DNA of 64,000 nucleotides, taken from Lepiota brunneoincarnata. Taxonomy: Eukaryota; Basidiomycota; Agaricomycetes; Agaricales; Agaricaceae. Of the stretch, positions 44,534 through 58,086 are shown one piece after another (within the stretch, counting starts at the first letter, position 1; every line of letters starts with the position of its first letter). The stretch lies in NCBI GenBank assembly GCA_023014365.1, contig JAEBUN010000017.1, positions 558,001 through 622,000 of the forward strand, written 5' to 3'. The position numbers were made by a program, and so were the translations under genes. The notes under the pieces were generated by a model. The model saw only the letters and a list, made by a program, of their open reading frames with translations, was not told the origin of the DNA and did not search any database.

Positions 44534-47500
44534 TGAAGCGTTGTTGGACTGTGTGCTCACAGCCTCACTCTGATAGTCGTTTCCCATTCATATTGTTGTT
44601 TGCTTATTGTTTACCTATTTCCTTTGGCTATTGTTGTTTTACCAAGATTTTTTAATAGATCAAGTTTGGAAACATTTGAATTGTGCAGTCCTTTGGCCTA
44701 GTCGGCTTCTCCCATGAATAGCGTCGATACTATAGTTGCATTTTTTTTTTGGGTGGGCTTCGTTGACACCGGATTCGTCGGTAACTTCCTCCTACCCCAA
44801 GTAGGTTACGTGATGGCAGGACATATACTTGGATAAATATAACCACGAAACACGAGTCAGAAGTGGAAGAACGAAACAAATCCGTGAATATTTGAATTTG
44901 TGTTGTTTTTTGACATGGGTCTTCGAAAACGAATTGTGTTTTTTTTTTATAGCCATGAAAGTGACGTTTGACTTATGATCCGTTGATATGGGGAGACGGT
45001 GAGGTATACAGAGAAGGGAGTGGCTTAAATGGTTGGCGCGGGTAGCTGAAGGTGAAGGCTGCGGGTGCGTGTGATGGCAGGACCCGGTGGGGTAATTGAG
45101 GTGGTTGGGTCTTTTGTTTTTTTGATGGTACCGGTGGATGGGGTGCGTGGATGACGAGAGACGAGCCGTTAGTCCAGGAGAAGAGTGAGGTTTCTTGGTT
45201 GTTTTTTGCAATTGCCGTTTCGTCGAGGGCTTAATGGCGGTGTCCTCTGTATAAAAATCAAATGGGGTCTACCAAAGAATAACAAGGCGGGGCGGAAAAT
45301 ATCCGAGGTTGTAAATGCAGCCGCTCAGGTTGATGAGTTTATAATGTGTCAGTGTGTAGTAGACCTTCGAAAGTGAATCGGTGTTTTCTTTTTTTATCCG
45401 AGAAGTGGCATTTGACTTGGGGGCGTGAAGGGGTGCTTGTATGTAAGAGCGAAGTGGTTATTTTTTGTGTTCCGGATTGGCACGGGAGGTGAGGGGTGGC
45501 CCGAAGCTAAAAGAGCAAAAGGGTGCAGTATCTGTGAGAGCCAGATGGAATTTTTTTTTTTATAGATGGAATGAATACGTGGGCGATGAGAGAATAAATT
45601 GTTACGTGTGCGTGTAGAGGCGGAGATTGGGGCCCTCCTCTTCTTCTCGTTTGGCCGCGGCATTGCATGGCGGGCTACTGTCTCCCGAAGGTGCGTGGCA
45701 AGCAGCGGCCGGCATAGCTGAAACACGAGTTGTGGATTTAGGGCCAAGCGGGTTGTGGTTTCTAGAAATGTGCCGATAATTTCCCTTCTTTCCGGGACTC
45801 GGGGAGAGTGGGTTGTTGTTTTTAAGCGGTGACGTTGACCTGTGATCCATATATTCGGGCAGTGTGTAAGAGAAAAGAATTTTAAATGATATTCCGGATT
45901 GGTATATTGGCAGAGTACGTGGACCATGATCAATAACGATTCTTGTGGGATGCTTGGTGTTTTTGCTTGTTCATCACGGACATGGTTTATTGGTTAGTTC
46001 TGTTATCAAGAAATCCTGGAAAGTTTCAAGGTACACGCGTTGTTGTATTTTCAGGGGGGTGAGGTGCATCCTGACTATTGTTGAATGGCTCGTTTGATCC
46101 TGGGGATTTCGGAGAGCCAGTTTTATGCACGATCGACCAACAATCGATGGAGTGTTGGGAGAATGACTGCTATTCAGGAGGGGTCAAGTTTTGAGTAAGT
46201 AGCATTTTTGCGCCCCATCAGGTGCGATCACGTCGTACTTGGACACGTCTCCCCTAAGGGCTGGTAGTGGTATGCAGAATCGGGATATTTGCAGACTGGG
46301 ACAGGGGCACGGCGGAGGAGTGCGTTGTGTTGTTTGTTTTTGGAACCGTTTCCGTGACGAGCGACAGACGGACAGAGGGCCTGTCAAGTTGTTCTATTAG
46401 TATTACTGTATTGCTTCTGCGCGTGGGGAAGTTTGTGTAGAGATCGACTGAGGATCCGATGACCCCGATGGACCCCCGGGTGATAGTTTTGCCAGGTGGT
46501 TGCATTGTTTTGATTTTCCCTTTTGCCCTTCCCATTGCGGTTCCGATAGCCAGACCTGACGTCTGAAACGCATTGTGATCTAATCAGTGAATTTTATTGA
46601 TTGAGGTGAGGCGAGTATTAGCACCGAGTACAGAGTTTAGCTTTTATTATATTGTGCCTTTGCTCGGCTTGGGATACAGAGATACCTGGCGGAGTGACGA
46701 GACTATAACAATCGAGTGGGAAAAAAGTTCCTCGGGAAGGAGGTTCCTGAGTCGCGTGTGCTATGCTGAGTGAGTCGACTTTGCGTGGGACGTACTCGAC
46801 GGTTCTGACAGGGGGGGATGGCAACCAGTGTTCTTTCAAAGTCTCTGATGGGTTTTACTGTGCTGTGGGGAGCTCGGGGGTTGGTAAAAGAGAATACAGA
46901 CACAGTGTACTGGTTGAACGTTCAAGTTGACGGGGAGAGGGGGTGTGTGAGGGTTGTTCCGTTGATCCTGCACACGGAGAATGGCGCCCATGGTGATAGT
47001 TTGTGATGTCATGTCATTGCCATTTTCCAGTGCGGTTTGATGGGTGACTGGTGGAAGATTTCAGAGTAAAATAGGACCACGAGGGAGAAAGGAAGGCGTG
47101 TGTGGGGGAGTGGGAGGAGAATGTCGAGGGTGTGGCTTTGAGATTGACGAGTTGTTGGAATGGCGAGTGGGTCGTATTAATAGCCAGATTGGATCAGGGC
47201 CAAGCGCGGAGTCTGTTCAGTCCAGACTGTTCGCAAATTGAGCAACGTGTGATGAACAGCCAGCTTGATGTGTCGGAGCAGAAAAGTCTTTGCAGAATCT
47301 CTCGTTTGTTATCTGAGCCTGAGGAATGACAGTTTGTCGTTGTGTTTCGTGTCGGCCACCTTGGGGGGGGGGAGGGGGTTTACGAAGTGCCAGTGTGGGG
47401 GCGCTCATGGCACCAAGGGCCAGCGCAAGGCAAGGCAGCGCCGAAGGTATATGAAGACGCTGGAGAGACTTTCTAGGCTGGGAGGGCTGGCAACGGAGGG

Positions 47501-47700
47501 GTGTTCTGGAGCCAACAGAGATACGTACACGGGGAGGAAGGGATATGACGGGCCGGGAGGGTTCAAGGGTGGGAGATCTACGATCGAGGGAGAGAGATCG
47601 GGGTGGTTCGTTTTGTGCAGACGAGCCAGGGCCAGGAGGAGAGATAATATAAAGGAATGCAAGGGAGAGCGTAGCGGTCGTTCTGTGCAGCTGGGCTGGT
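44534..47700. other. 3.2-kb intergenic region, no gene seen
   Basis: GT-rich on the plus strand with several T-runs. Neither strand has an ORF with recognisable domains. It precedes the Zn2Cys6 gene and may hold its long regulatory region or an unrecognised noncoding RNA. Nothing specific is supported. Confidence 0.5.
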
Positions 47701-50700
47701 ATGTTCTACCCGCACATCAAGTCAGAGGCTTCTGCCTCGCCCGATCTGGCTCCTCTTCACCACTTCCACTTCAAGTTCGCCCCGTCCCACGATCCTCTCC
47801 CTCTCGCCCAGTCCCGTACACCCTCCGACCCTCCCACCCCGCTCTTCCGCTTTGGCTCAAATTATTCTCACTCTCCCTCTCTCTCTCACCCCCACCAATA
47901 CACCATGTCCTACGACGACGACTACGACGACCTCCCCCTCCCTCCCTACCTCTCTGCCTCCCTCTCCTCCCCTGCCTCTGCAGACCGTGCCGTCCGCCGC
48001 AGAAGTAGCAAAGGTTCACCCTCACCCCTTCCCTGCTTCTTGATCTCATCCTGATCTCTTATTCGCTTCAGCATGTGATCAATGTCGCAAGTCAAAATGC
48101 AAGTGCGAGCGCTCAAGCCAAAACGAGCCTTGCAAGAGCTGCATCATGCTCGGAACGCGTCCGTATTCTCTCTTCCCTGCTCTCTCCTTCATCGTCATGA
48201 ATACCACCTATCTATCCAGTCTGCACCTTCCTTGGCCCATCCAGGAAGCGTGGTCCCCCCAAGGGCTACATAGACGCCATTGAGGCGCGTCTCCATCAGA
48301 CCGAGGCTCTCGTCGGCATCATGCTTGCCACCAAGGACGTCCGTGCCCAGACACTCCTCAAGGACATTGCACGGGTGCGCATATATATATATTAATTATC
48401 ATATTCATAACTCACATATGTATATATATGCATATTTAAATTAGGACCCACTTGCCAAGGAGATCATCAGCCGGGTAGACAATTCCCTGTACGGTGTCAG
48501 GGGCCGCAAACGTGCTGCTGAATCCTCCGGCCTCACCAACAAGAAAACGAGCGAGTTGTCTGGTACCATACAGGAGCAGGACGATGGGAAGCTGGATCTA
48601 ACCTCTACTCAGTACGCATTTCACACCGGCGCCCTATTGCTGCACGCAACTCATACTGTTTTTTTTTTATTTCATCAGCCCTTCTAATGAGTGGCAGGAC
48701 AAGGTGATCGACATGCTTAGAGCAGGACGGACAGGCGAGCCTGCATATGTCCAGGCAAAAACACTCCCTGTCAGCGGAAAGCCTGCACTTCGTCTCGCCA
48801 CCTATTCGAGCGATGAGGGAATGCTTTCTGCGGACGACGGAAGAGAGAAACAGAGGAGGAGACTAGCCGACGAGAACTACAGTTATGAATACGACCACCC
48901 CGCTTTCGCTTCTGCGTCTGCTCTCGGACTTCCCAGTCCTGCGTCTACCTCAGCTTCCGTCCCTAGCTCTGCTACGGGTTCAAGAGTGAGGGACGAAGAA
49001 GCTGGGAGAGAAGACGAGGAGAAACAGCTCGCCGAAGCAGTCGGAGAGCTTAGTCTTAACGAGGATGAAGAGGTGAGATATCACGGAAAGGCCAGTGGAC
49101 TCTACCTCTTGGGAGACCAGGAAAGAGTCGATCGTAGGAATGAGGGCGGCATCTGGTTTGTTTCTCATTACCTTTATCGTTTTCGTCTCTCCAGACCTTC
49201 TCATGGGACACGTTTAGGAGGTTCCCAGGCGCCCGTGTGTGGCCACCTCTGCCCTCGGTTGTTGAATCCAGGACCGACAGCGAGTCTGAAAGCCGGGGTG
49301 CCGACTCGGATGCAATTTCAACATCTCATAAGGATACTTTCCCGAATTTGGCTCGTTCTAGGGACGACCACAAACGGGCCGGAACTTCGGATCCCAGTCC
49401 CAAGATTCCGCAGTTCGGCAATGGTCTCGACGGCGACGAGCTGCTGCCACTGAGAATTGAACAAGAGAGGCTATTGGAGCTATACTTCACCTACGTCCAC
49501 CCTTCGTTCCCGGTTGTGCATAAGAGAGCCTTCTGGGAACTTTGGAGAAAGGGGTGTGTAATTAACTATATTTTATTATTGGGATGTGAGCTCAACTGGT
49601 CGCTTTCCAGGGGAAACTGGTGAAACGTATCCTCACATGAAGCGCTCTCGTCGCGTTGCGCCGCTGCTCTTGCTGGCAATGTTTGCTCTTGCGGCACGTT
49701 ATGATATTCCCTCGACTATCTCGAACTCTTCCTCTCCATCCTCCTCCCCGGAACCGTCTCCCTCGTCTACAACCCCTTTGCCAACAGATGGTGTCTCCAT
49801 GTGGGCGGCAGGCGAGCAATACTTCACCTCTGCCAAGACCCTTCTGGACACCTCTTACGCATCATCACGATCGAGTACATGCCAAGCGCTTTTGCTCATG
49901 GGTTACCGAGAGGTGGGAATCGGGGCCATGGCGCTCGCTTGGACTTACGTTGGAATGGCAATTCGCATGGCCCAGGATTTGGGTATGCACCGGAAGGCAG
50001 AGGGCTGGAGAAGGCCTGGCCTAGGCTCTACGAAATCGGGCGAGTCCGTTGCAAATACTGATGGGAATGTGGAAGGTCGCCTTTTCGGGGATTGGGAACT
50101 TGGGGAGCGGCGACGTATCTGGTTCGGTTGTGTGGTTATGGACAAGTATATTTCGGCCTTATATTGGACGCCCGCTCATGATCTTCGAGAGGGATTTCGA
50201 TACTGAAGTCCCGGAGCTGCATGAGGTGGGTTGTGTTTCTTATCATGAAACAACCCATTTCTGTCCTTAATTTACGCCACTTTCAGCCTGAGGAGATGGA
50301 GGAGTGGAAATCGCCGAGCGCAAACGGACAATGGACTTCGCCCGTACCCGGAAGGATCATTTCTTGCTTCAACAAGTGTGCAGAGCTCTGTATGTACCCC
50401 TGGAACTAACCGCGTGGAGATATTCTGATCAAGGTTCACTTCTTAGCTGGGATACTCAGTGCCATAATTCAAGCGATATATGCCGTTCGACCTTTCCCTG
50501 GCGCGCCAGGTACTCTGACTTCCCCCGTGGTCCTTCCTGCCAGTCGTCATGCAGAGACAGCGAGGCAAGCAGAAGCTCTAGAAGGTGTACTAGACAGGTG
50601 GTATCTTCACCTTCCAGAACATCTCAGGTACCAGACTGCAACCGCCGCCATGGGCGAGCGGGATGCCAGCTCCACTTTGCCTCCAGCTCACGTTCTGACT

Positions 50701-52204
50701 CTGCACATGCAATATTGGTGTGCAGTGCTACTTTTGCACCGCCCTTTGTAAGCTTTCGCCTTTCCCAACTCTGGAAACCGTAGTTCTAATGCCCAAGTCC
50801 TACAGCATCCGAAGAGCTTTGAACTCGAAGAACAAGTCTGTTGGCTCGGATGATCGCCCAGAAGCCGATGATTCAGAAATGATCAAATCGAGGAAGAGCT
50901 ATGAGCTTTGCGCTAGCGCTGCTCATCATATCACTTCCATCGGTGAGCTCCCTCCGCCACTCTATCCAAAGAGCACGCTTACATGATCCGGTTCAGCGGC
51001 TGTCTATCGTGAAAGATATTCGCTCAATAGGTGTTCAGTATTTTTGTGCTATTACGTTTTTACGGCGAGTATCATGCATGTCATCAGCTGTACGCGGTCC
51101 GTTTGTTGTTTGAGCGACCCTGCTCACCTTCTGTTTTCCCAGTGACCGCCTACCCCGACGACCCACAAGCGCGTATCAACCTTCGCCGGTGCTTTGACGC
51201 CTTGTCTGCGATGCGTTATATTTGGCCCAGCGCAGGAAGAGCCTTGGACCTGCTAAGCGGTGCAAAGATGAATCTGACCATGGGTCTCAGAGATGGTGTT
51301 CCCACCATCACTACTGACAATGCTCCGCTCCAAAAGATCAATGCCAGTTTGGGTCGTATTGGACACAAGAGGAAGTCAGTCCTGGAGGACGATGTGGAGC
51401 AGAATGTTGTTGCATCAGATGTGATGGTCAGCAGCGCACCACATCCCTCTGGGGAGTACGTCCCGTCTATTCGATCAGGCGTTACCTCGCAAACACACCA
51501 TGCTGTCCAACATTCACATACCCAGCCTACCCAACGCGACATCGGCCAATCGGACCAACACCGCCAACCACACCCGCCTGCCTATAGCGTTGCTGCAGGG
51601 AGCTTTGCCATACAACCGCCTGCCTTGTTACCAACTGACTATCAATGGACCGGGACTTCCTCTCCTACTGCTGCTTCCGTTGTCAGCGAAGGGAGCAACA
51701 CACGGAGTACTAGGAGACAGCATCACCGGAATGAAGAGCACGAGTTTACTGGGCCATTATCTACAAGCGTCTTACCCCAACAGTATAGCGCAGATCTGGT
51801 AGACGAACACATCCAACGGCATCAGCAGCAACACCACCTCAACCCGCCTCGCCACTCCCAAGCACCGATGCCGCACCCCCATCCGCACCATCATCAGCAG
51901 TACCCACATTCGCAGGTATTAATGCCGCATGCCCAAGGCCACCCACAACCACAGTATTGGAGTGATTACTCTACCTTCTCGCAACTCGACACCACTGAGG
52001 CCGGTGTGTACAGTGGATTAGGAATCGGCGTCAATGGAGTGAATGAGATAGACCTGGCTCTTCCAGACCATCAGCATTCGCAGCCCCTGCCCGCAAACGT
52101 TGCTGGCATGTACGTGTCCGAGCCCTATGAACTCTACGGTGAGTCTATTACTTTCTCGCCTCGGTCTCTCGCTCAATGGCACTCTAGGCGAAGGCTATCG
52201 TTGA
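47701..52204 (+). CDS. Zn(II)2Cys6 transcription factor with fungal-specific TF domain (one-base frame break)
   Basis: Thirteen exons (47701-48013, 48072-48158, 48220-48374, 48445-48611, 48679-49159, 49195-49555, 49611-50225, 50287-50389, 50447-50747, 50806-50942, 50997-51089, 51143-52138, 52188-52204). The binuclear cluster CDQCRKSKCKCER ... CKSCIMLGTLCTF spans exons 2-3, followed by RKRGPPKGYIDAIEARLHQTEALVGIML as linker and dimerisation helix. The middle-homology (fungal_trans) domain follows (LRIEQERLLELYFTYVHPSFPVVHK, RVAPLLLLAMFALAARY, VGMAIRMAQDLGMHRK). One extra T near 50160 breaks the frame before YIGRPLMIFERDF. The C-terminus is His/Gln/Pro-rich. Corrected length is about 1274 aa. 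The N-terminal 110 residues precede the zinc cluster. Family members regulate nitrogen, carbon or cell-wall genes; the target is unknown. If the last intron is not removed the stop is 52288-52290. Confidence 0.88.
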
Positions 52205-55200
52205 CCGATATTCCAACCCTGTCACTATTTATTCATATATTTTATTTCTCCATCGCGGTCGCTATGACGCATTTTCGCGGTTTACCATAGAGCCCTTCAA
52301 CTCACAATCGCGGTTGTCGAATCTTCGTTCATTACCGTTCTGGCCGGGTTTTTTGCACATTCATATACCATAACTATCTTCCATCTCGCAGCATTTACAT
52401 TCATCTACAATAACACACTTCGTCGGTATTCGGAACACTTAGGGATGACGCTTACAAAATCTTACTTACAAACTTGCGTACAACTTGCTAGATATATTGC
52501 CCTATGTTTGTAAACGAGACTTCTTACAATGGTCTTTTTTGTTGGACCCGAGTAGTGTGAGTTGCGTTGTGAGGCTTTTGAGTTGTAACCATGAAGGAAA
52601 TTAATGAGGTTGATGTATTAATCGGCGCTGTTTTGTCCGGTGGAATTCTGGTGGGGCTCTTATTAGTATGAGCTGTCGTAGAAGCTTCGGGGACATAGTG
52701 CCTTGCAGAGCCGCTCAGTGCCCGAGACACTGGAAGTTCCTCAGCGTCCCTTGCACCTTTCTTTTATTAGCTCCTCTTTACCCTTTGTTGATTGTGGACT
52801 GTGTCATGAGCCGGCTCGTCTGTCCAGTGGTATCAACAAATCAATGTTGATGTTGCTGTTCCGGGAAGCCTCTCTTTCCGAAGACCATGACATTTTCACG
52901 ATTGCTCACAGATGGAGTGAGCACTTTGTTGCAATCTGACAGAAGCAAATTTAGGGGGGGATGAGATACTGCCTCTACTTCTAATCTTTTGATGATGCTG
53001 ATTTCCCGAGGATGCGGGATATAGTGTTGGTTGTTGTGGGATGGGGGGATACAGGGAGTACGAGATTCGATGTGGAGGGGGGGGAAGCGGGAAGCGAGGG
53101 TATCTCTGCAACAACTCCATACACGCCTCGGCGCTCTGTCGTTGTGCTCAGCCGAGGCTTGTGAAAGGAAGCGAGGCACGGGCGCATGTGATGCTATTAT
53201 CGGGAACGGGGGAGGGGATGGAGGGGGGGGGGGGGACCGGATATGTGTCGATTTTCCCCGTCACGGTCCCCGTTCTCCTCTCTCCCTCCCGATGCGGATA
53301 GCCACGAGTAGTGAACAAAACGGATATATTATGACGTGTGTGGCAAATCTAGGAGAATCTCAAGGAGAGGGGGGGGCGGTGTGTTAGGCGGGTGTGTTCC
53401 TAAGTTTTGACCGCCCCACGCAGTGCCCAAGGACATCGTCCGGTGTTGGCACGGAGTTCTTTCGAATTTCCGCTGGGCGCGTGGCAAGGGGGAAAGATGG
53501 GGAAGGAGGAGCAAAGAAGCTTTGTGGGTAATGGTTGATGGGGGGACAGTGGGCTTGTGGTTTCTGTTTATGGGTTGGTATGATGATGGAGCATTCAAGG
53601 TTTTTTTAGGGATCTACGGAGGGTTGCTGGGAGCGAGGGAGGGGGGAGATTCATGGATCGCTCCGAGAGAAGCTGGATACTAATTAATTTATTTTTTGAA
53701 AAATTTAGTAGTACACATTGAATTTATGTATGTTCTCCATTCCACCGTTGCGCTGAAAACAAATGAAATGAATGTCATGGTTGTAGCATGAGAGCTTATA
53801 GAGGGTTGTTCCGAGGGTCTAACGGCTTAACGTGAAGGACGAGTATGACCACATGGCGCAAAACTGCGGACGAGGCCACAATAAGAAGAAGAGAAAAACG
53901 TCAATTCGGTGGCTGTCATTAATTGTCGTCCCTGAATTCCCTCGTCCACCCCCTCCCCGCCCCCCGCCACTGTCTTCCACTGCTCCACTCCACCCCCTTG
54001 TTCCTCGACAGCCCCAAACTCACTCACAAGACCTGCACATAAGTGTATGCGTGTGTGTATGTATTTCCACGTGGTCAAGTCCGGTCTCCGGGATAGAACA
54101 GGTACATCCATGATACGTGCGATAGGTGCGTGTGGGACGGGGCGAATAGGTAATGTGTGACTGGTGCCATCAACTTGCTAGCGGGACCTAAACTTAGCTG
54201 AGAATTTGCGAGATCCGGAGATCTTAGTCACCCCAGATTCTCACTTTGGTTTTGTGCTTCTTGCTTCTGGTGGACTTATTAGGGAGAGGGAGGGGGAGTA
54301 GCGAGAGAGAGCGGCGAGCGGGGATTGCTGAGGGTATTTGTTGCCGGTGCGATCGATGTGTTGACATTTCATGTTCATGATTGAAGTGTGCTACTACTAC
54401 TACTACCGTAGAAGTTCTGGTCGGTGTGTGGGTGGGGCTTAGTGCCTGTGTTTTGTTTGACGTGGACAGTTCGATCCTGGATTCTCGTGGTATCACAACA
54501 GGGCTCCAAACTCAGCCCCGAGGAACAACCTTTTCAGTTGCTTCCCCCCCCCCCCCTGTTCCCCCTGATGGACGGAGTATAGGTTGGAAAGATTGTGCGA
54601 AGCGGCAGTGAGAGAAAATGACGAAAAGGCAGCTCATCATGTCGTTTATGAGAGATTGAGCTTTTTGACGGTTGATTGCAGTTGGGACGTTGTTGTTGGG
54701 TTGGCACCTGATGTGTGAGGGATTGTCCTGCTGATGATGATGAGAGCAAATGACCCCAGATATGTGTTGTCTGTCCTCAGAGCTTCAGGCTTCCCCTATG
54801 ACTTTTGGCCAAACCTTGCCATATAGTCGGGGCCTGTCATTTGGCATCCTCAGGCAGTTATCGGTTCCCTTGATGCTGATGGATGACAAACAACAAAAAC
54901 CCCTTGTTCTCCTTTCGGTCTGGAGTCGAGCTCCGACTTTGGTCAGTTTCTTCCAAGCCTTTGCTCGGCTGACCGGGTGTATGCTGTCATCCCTCCCTAC
55001 TTCTCAAAATAAAGTTTTGACAAAACAACACCTTGAGCGGTTCTTCGGGTGATGTATGGGGATAGGAAACGTCCTCCGCCCCCCCAGTTTGAGCGGTTTG
55101 TCATTCGTGGAGAATGCCGCTGCTTGCGAGGTGATAACCAGGGGAGGGCCAGGAAAGGGGAAGGGGGGGGGGACCCGGTTCACTTTTTTGTATGTATGAC

Positions 55201-56847
55201 AAGAATCAGGGGCGGGTTATATACTTGAGTGCACCTGATAATAGGTACGCGAAAATGGAAAGGGAGAAATAAATGGGCGCGGTTGTTGTTGAACAGTGTT
55301 TTTGTTCCTGTTAGTTTTGTCACTGCATCCCCATCTTGATCTCAATTTTCCGCTACGAAAAAAGTAAAGTTCGGGACGGGGAGGGGGGGCGCTTATTGGC
55401 AGAGATCGAGTCGGGGGCGTTTTGATGGCGTAGTACATGATGTCGTGACAATGAAGGCCCACCCTGGGGTTAGGGTTGTTTTGGGTTGATTGTATTGCTG
55501 GTTGACCTGGTTGTGCGGAGGGAAAGGGGGGGTTGGTATGATACCGGGTGACAGATCGCGTATGAAGGAAGTGGCACGATAGTGGGAGAAAACGTCTTCG
55601 TAAGGTATGTATTTTGGCAGTATGCCTAAGGCGAGAAGCCACTTGTGATGCAAAATAAATAGTATTCTAACTTGGGACGAAGAACGTATACAGAGAGCAC
55701 CTCGTAAGTCTCTCTTGGTGCTACGAGATGGTTTGTGAGAAGACCTTGAGATTGGAAGGTTTCTCTCACCAGGCATGCAACGTGAAACGCGAAATTTGAA
55801 ATGAGCTAACGGGCGGGGGAAGGTACCAATGTTGAGGTTGTTAAGGATGTTTTGTCGATGCCGCCGCTTGCGGCCTTTCTCCTGCCGAGAACACTAGCGA
55901 CAGAACATCCACTTTCGGTGGGTCACCCCGCTCGCCCAAACTCCGGGCTTTTCTTGTGCCTCCTAGAACCAGGGCGACGGGAGGCGTATATACGCAGTGG
56001 AATTAAACCATTCATGGAGAGTTATGCAAAATTCCGAGGCTTGAAATGAGTCAACCCAGGTTGAGCGGGGTTCTTTTTTTTTTTTTCTCGTCACGTCTTT
56101 CCCCTGGAGTTTTACGGGCTAGGGACCCAAGGCCTGAAATCGCGTATGTTAGATTAGAAGATTGATGAAGGAGATCCCGTCCCCCAAGCGAAACAAACCA
56201 CGTCGCTGAATAACGCACCCCGGCTCACGGGCGAAGGCGTTCTTGAATTAATCCTGCCCAAGAAGGAGATTTGAAAGGCCATGTTTGGTTTGCACCACGG
56301 TCCGGAGCCTGACATGCGTGGGTACGTGTTCATTCGAGCACTGAGAACCTCCTCCGAGGCCATAAGGAATTTTTTTTGGAGGGTTTTTGGGCGCATTGAT
56401 CTCGACAGGGCAATTTTATACCTCTCCAGGACGCGTGGACCCTAATTAACGCGGCGGAGCTTAATAACTGCACCCGTGTTGTGGGGATTTATAGTTTACA
56501 ACTGCACCCGAGTGAAAGAAAGTGCCAAAGATCTCCAAACTTGGGCTTGACTGTTCAGGGAAGACAATGTTGCCGTACACGATGAGGTCCATGACAGGAA
56601 AATTTTTCTCGAAACAAAAAAGTGTTGAAACAGAGTGTTGGAGCATCGGTTTCGTAAGGATAACTTGGTGATCTGAGAAGAAAGTGCCTAAGATGAATGA
56701 ATATCTTGTTGGCTCCTCAGTCTGCCAAGCGTCTCGAACCCGTTTCCACGTGACTATGGATAAGGCGATAAGATAACAAATGAACAGACGGACCTCTGGG
56801 CGGTGGTCACACACCTTGGCTACCCTATACGCAGCGTCTGACCGCAA
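52205..56847. other. 4.6-kb intergenic region, no gene seen
   Basis: Contains many long G-runs on the plus strand (for example 12 G at 53222-53235, and further at 53370 and 55168) and a C-run at 54546-54556. The density is high enough that G-quadruplexes could form. A few ORFs up to 140 codons are present on both strands but show no family. I support no gene here. Confidence 0.5.
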
Positions 56848-58086
56848 ATGGCGTCACCCACCCCTGATTTTGCTTCTACCCTCGAGTTCATTACATCTCA
56901 ACTTCCGCCCCGATTCCACAAACCCCGTATTGGGATTGTCTGCGGCTCTGGTTTGAGTGGAATTGAAACCATCATCGATGGAATTCAAAAGATACCTTAC
57001 GATAAGATACCCGGCTTTGGAGCTAGCACTGGTAGGCGGTTGCTGAACTATGAGCAGCAGCCAGCGTTGAACAACTCGTTTTCTAAAAGTTGCAGGGCAT
57101 AGGAGTGAACTTGCCTTTGGGTTACTAGGCCAAAATAGCATTCCCGTCGTTGCAATGTTAGGGAGGGTGCGCGTTTCTGTTGGTGCTTTGAACCGTTTGA
57201 ATGGAGAAAACGCGACAATAGTTCCACTTTTATGAGGGACATCCACTCTCAACTGTAGTGTATCCCATCCGGATCATGGCAAGACTTGGTGTCCGCGATA
57301 TCATCAGTACGTTCTACGCCTCTTCTACCTACTCCGCCCACTCATCTGATGTCCGCTATCTTACAGTCACTAATGCAGCCGGATCATTAAATCCTGGTAT
57401 ACCCGTAGGGACGAGTATGACCTCCCGACCTCGTATCCTGTCGTCTACTCACCACCCAATGTTTATCTAGTCGTTGTCGTCCAAGACCACCTTGCCCTCC
57501 CTAATCTCACTGGAACAAATCCCCTCTTAGGACACCAAACCTCTCCCAATCACCCACGCTTTCTTCCTCTCTCTGACGCCTATTCCTCTTCCTTGCGCCG
57601 TCTCGCGTTCCTCGCTGCCCACCAACTCTCCTTGGAGAAATCTGCTCTCGCAGAAGGTACATATGCATGGGTTAGTGGTCCAACATATGAAACCCCCGCA
57701 GAGGGTAGATTCCTTAGGAATGCTGGTGCAGATGTCGTCGGTATGAGCACCGTACCTGAAGTTGTTGTAGCAAGGGAAGAGGGACTGAACGTATTGGTTC
57801 TCAGTCTTGTCACCAACTTTGTGGTTATTCCTCCTTCGTACTGGAGCATCAGGGAAGAGGTCGAAGCAGAGGTAGGTGCACACCCCAGATCTCGTGGTAC
57901 CCTATGTTAACCCCCCCCTCCCCCTCCCCTCTCGCCGCTTAGCTTGCAGGACGACCAGTAGTGCTGCCTACCGCACAAATCGTCTCACACGAAGAAGTTC
58001 TAGCTATTGGAAAGGAGAAAGCGGAGGTGATGAAAGGCCTTGTGCAGCGAATTGCCGAGCTTCTCCCCCTCCTGAGCAGCAACTAA
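56848..58086 (+). CDS. Purine nucleoside phosphorylase
   Basis: Six exons (56848-57031, 57096-57166, 57222-57306, 57367-57414, 57471-57871, 57943-58086) encode an intact 310-aa trimeric-type PNP. The ATG is 56848. Characteristic boxes: IGIVCGSGLSGIE (phosphate-binding GSGL), LGRFHFYEGHPLS, ITNAAGSLNPG, GTYAWVSGPTYETPAE and the base-binding VGMSTVPEVVVARE. The enzyme converts inosine or guanosine plus phosphate to base and ribose-1-phosphate in purine salvage. It acts in the cytosol. All introns are GT-AG with clean phases. The upstream neighbour is a long non-coding stretch and the downstream neighbour is a tRNA gene. Confidence 0.97.
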
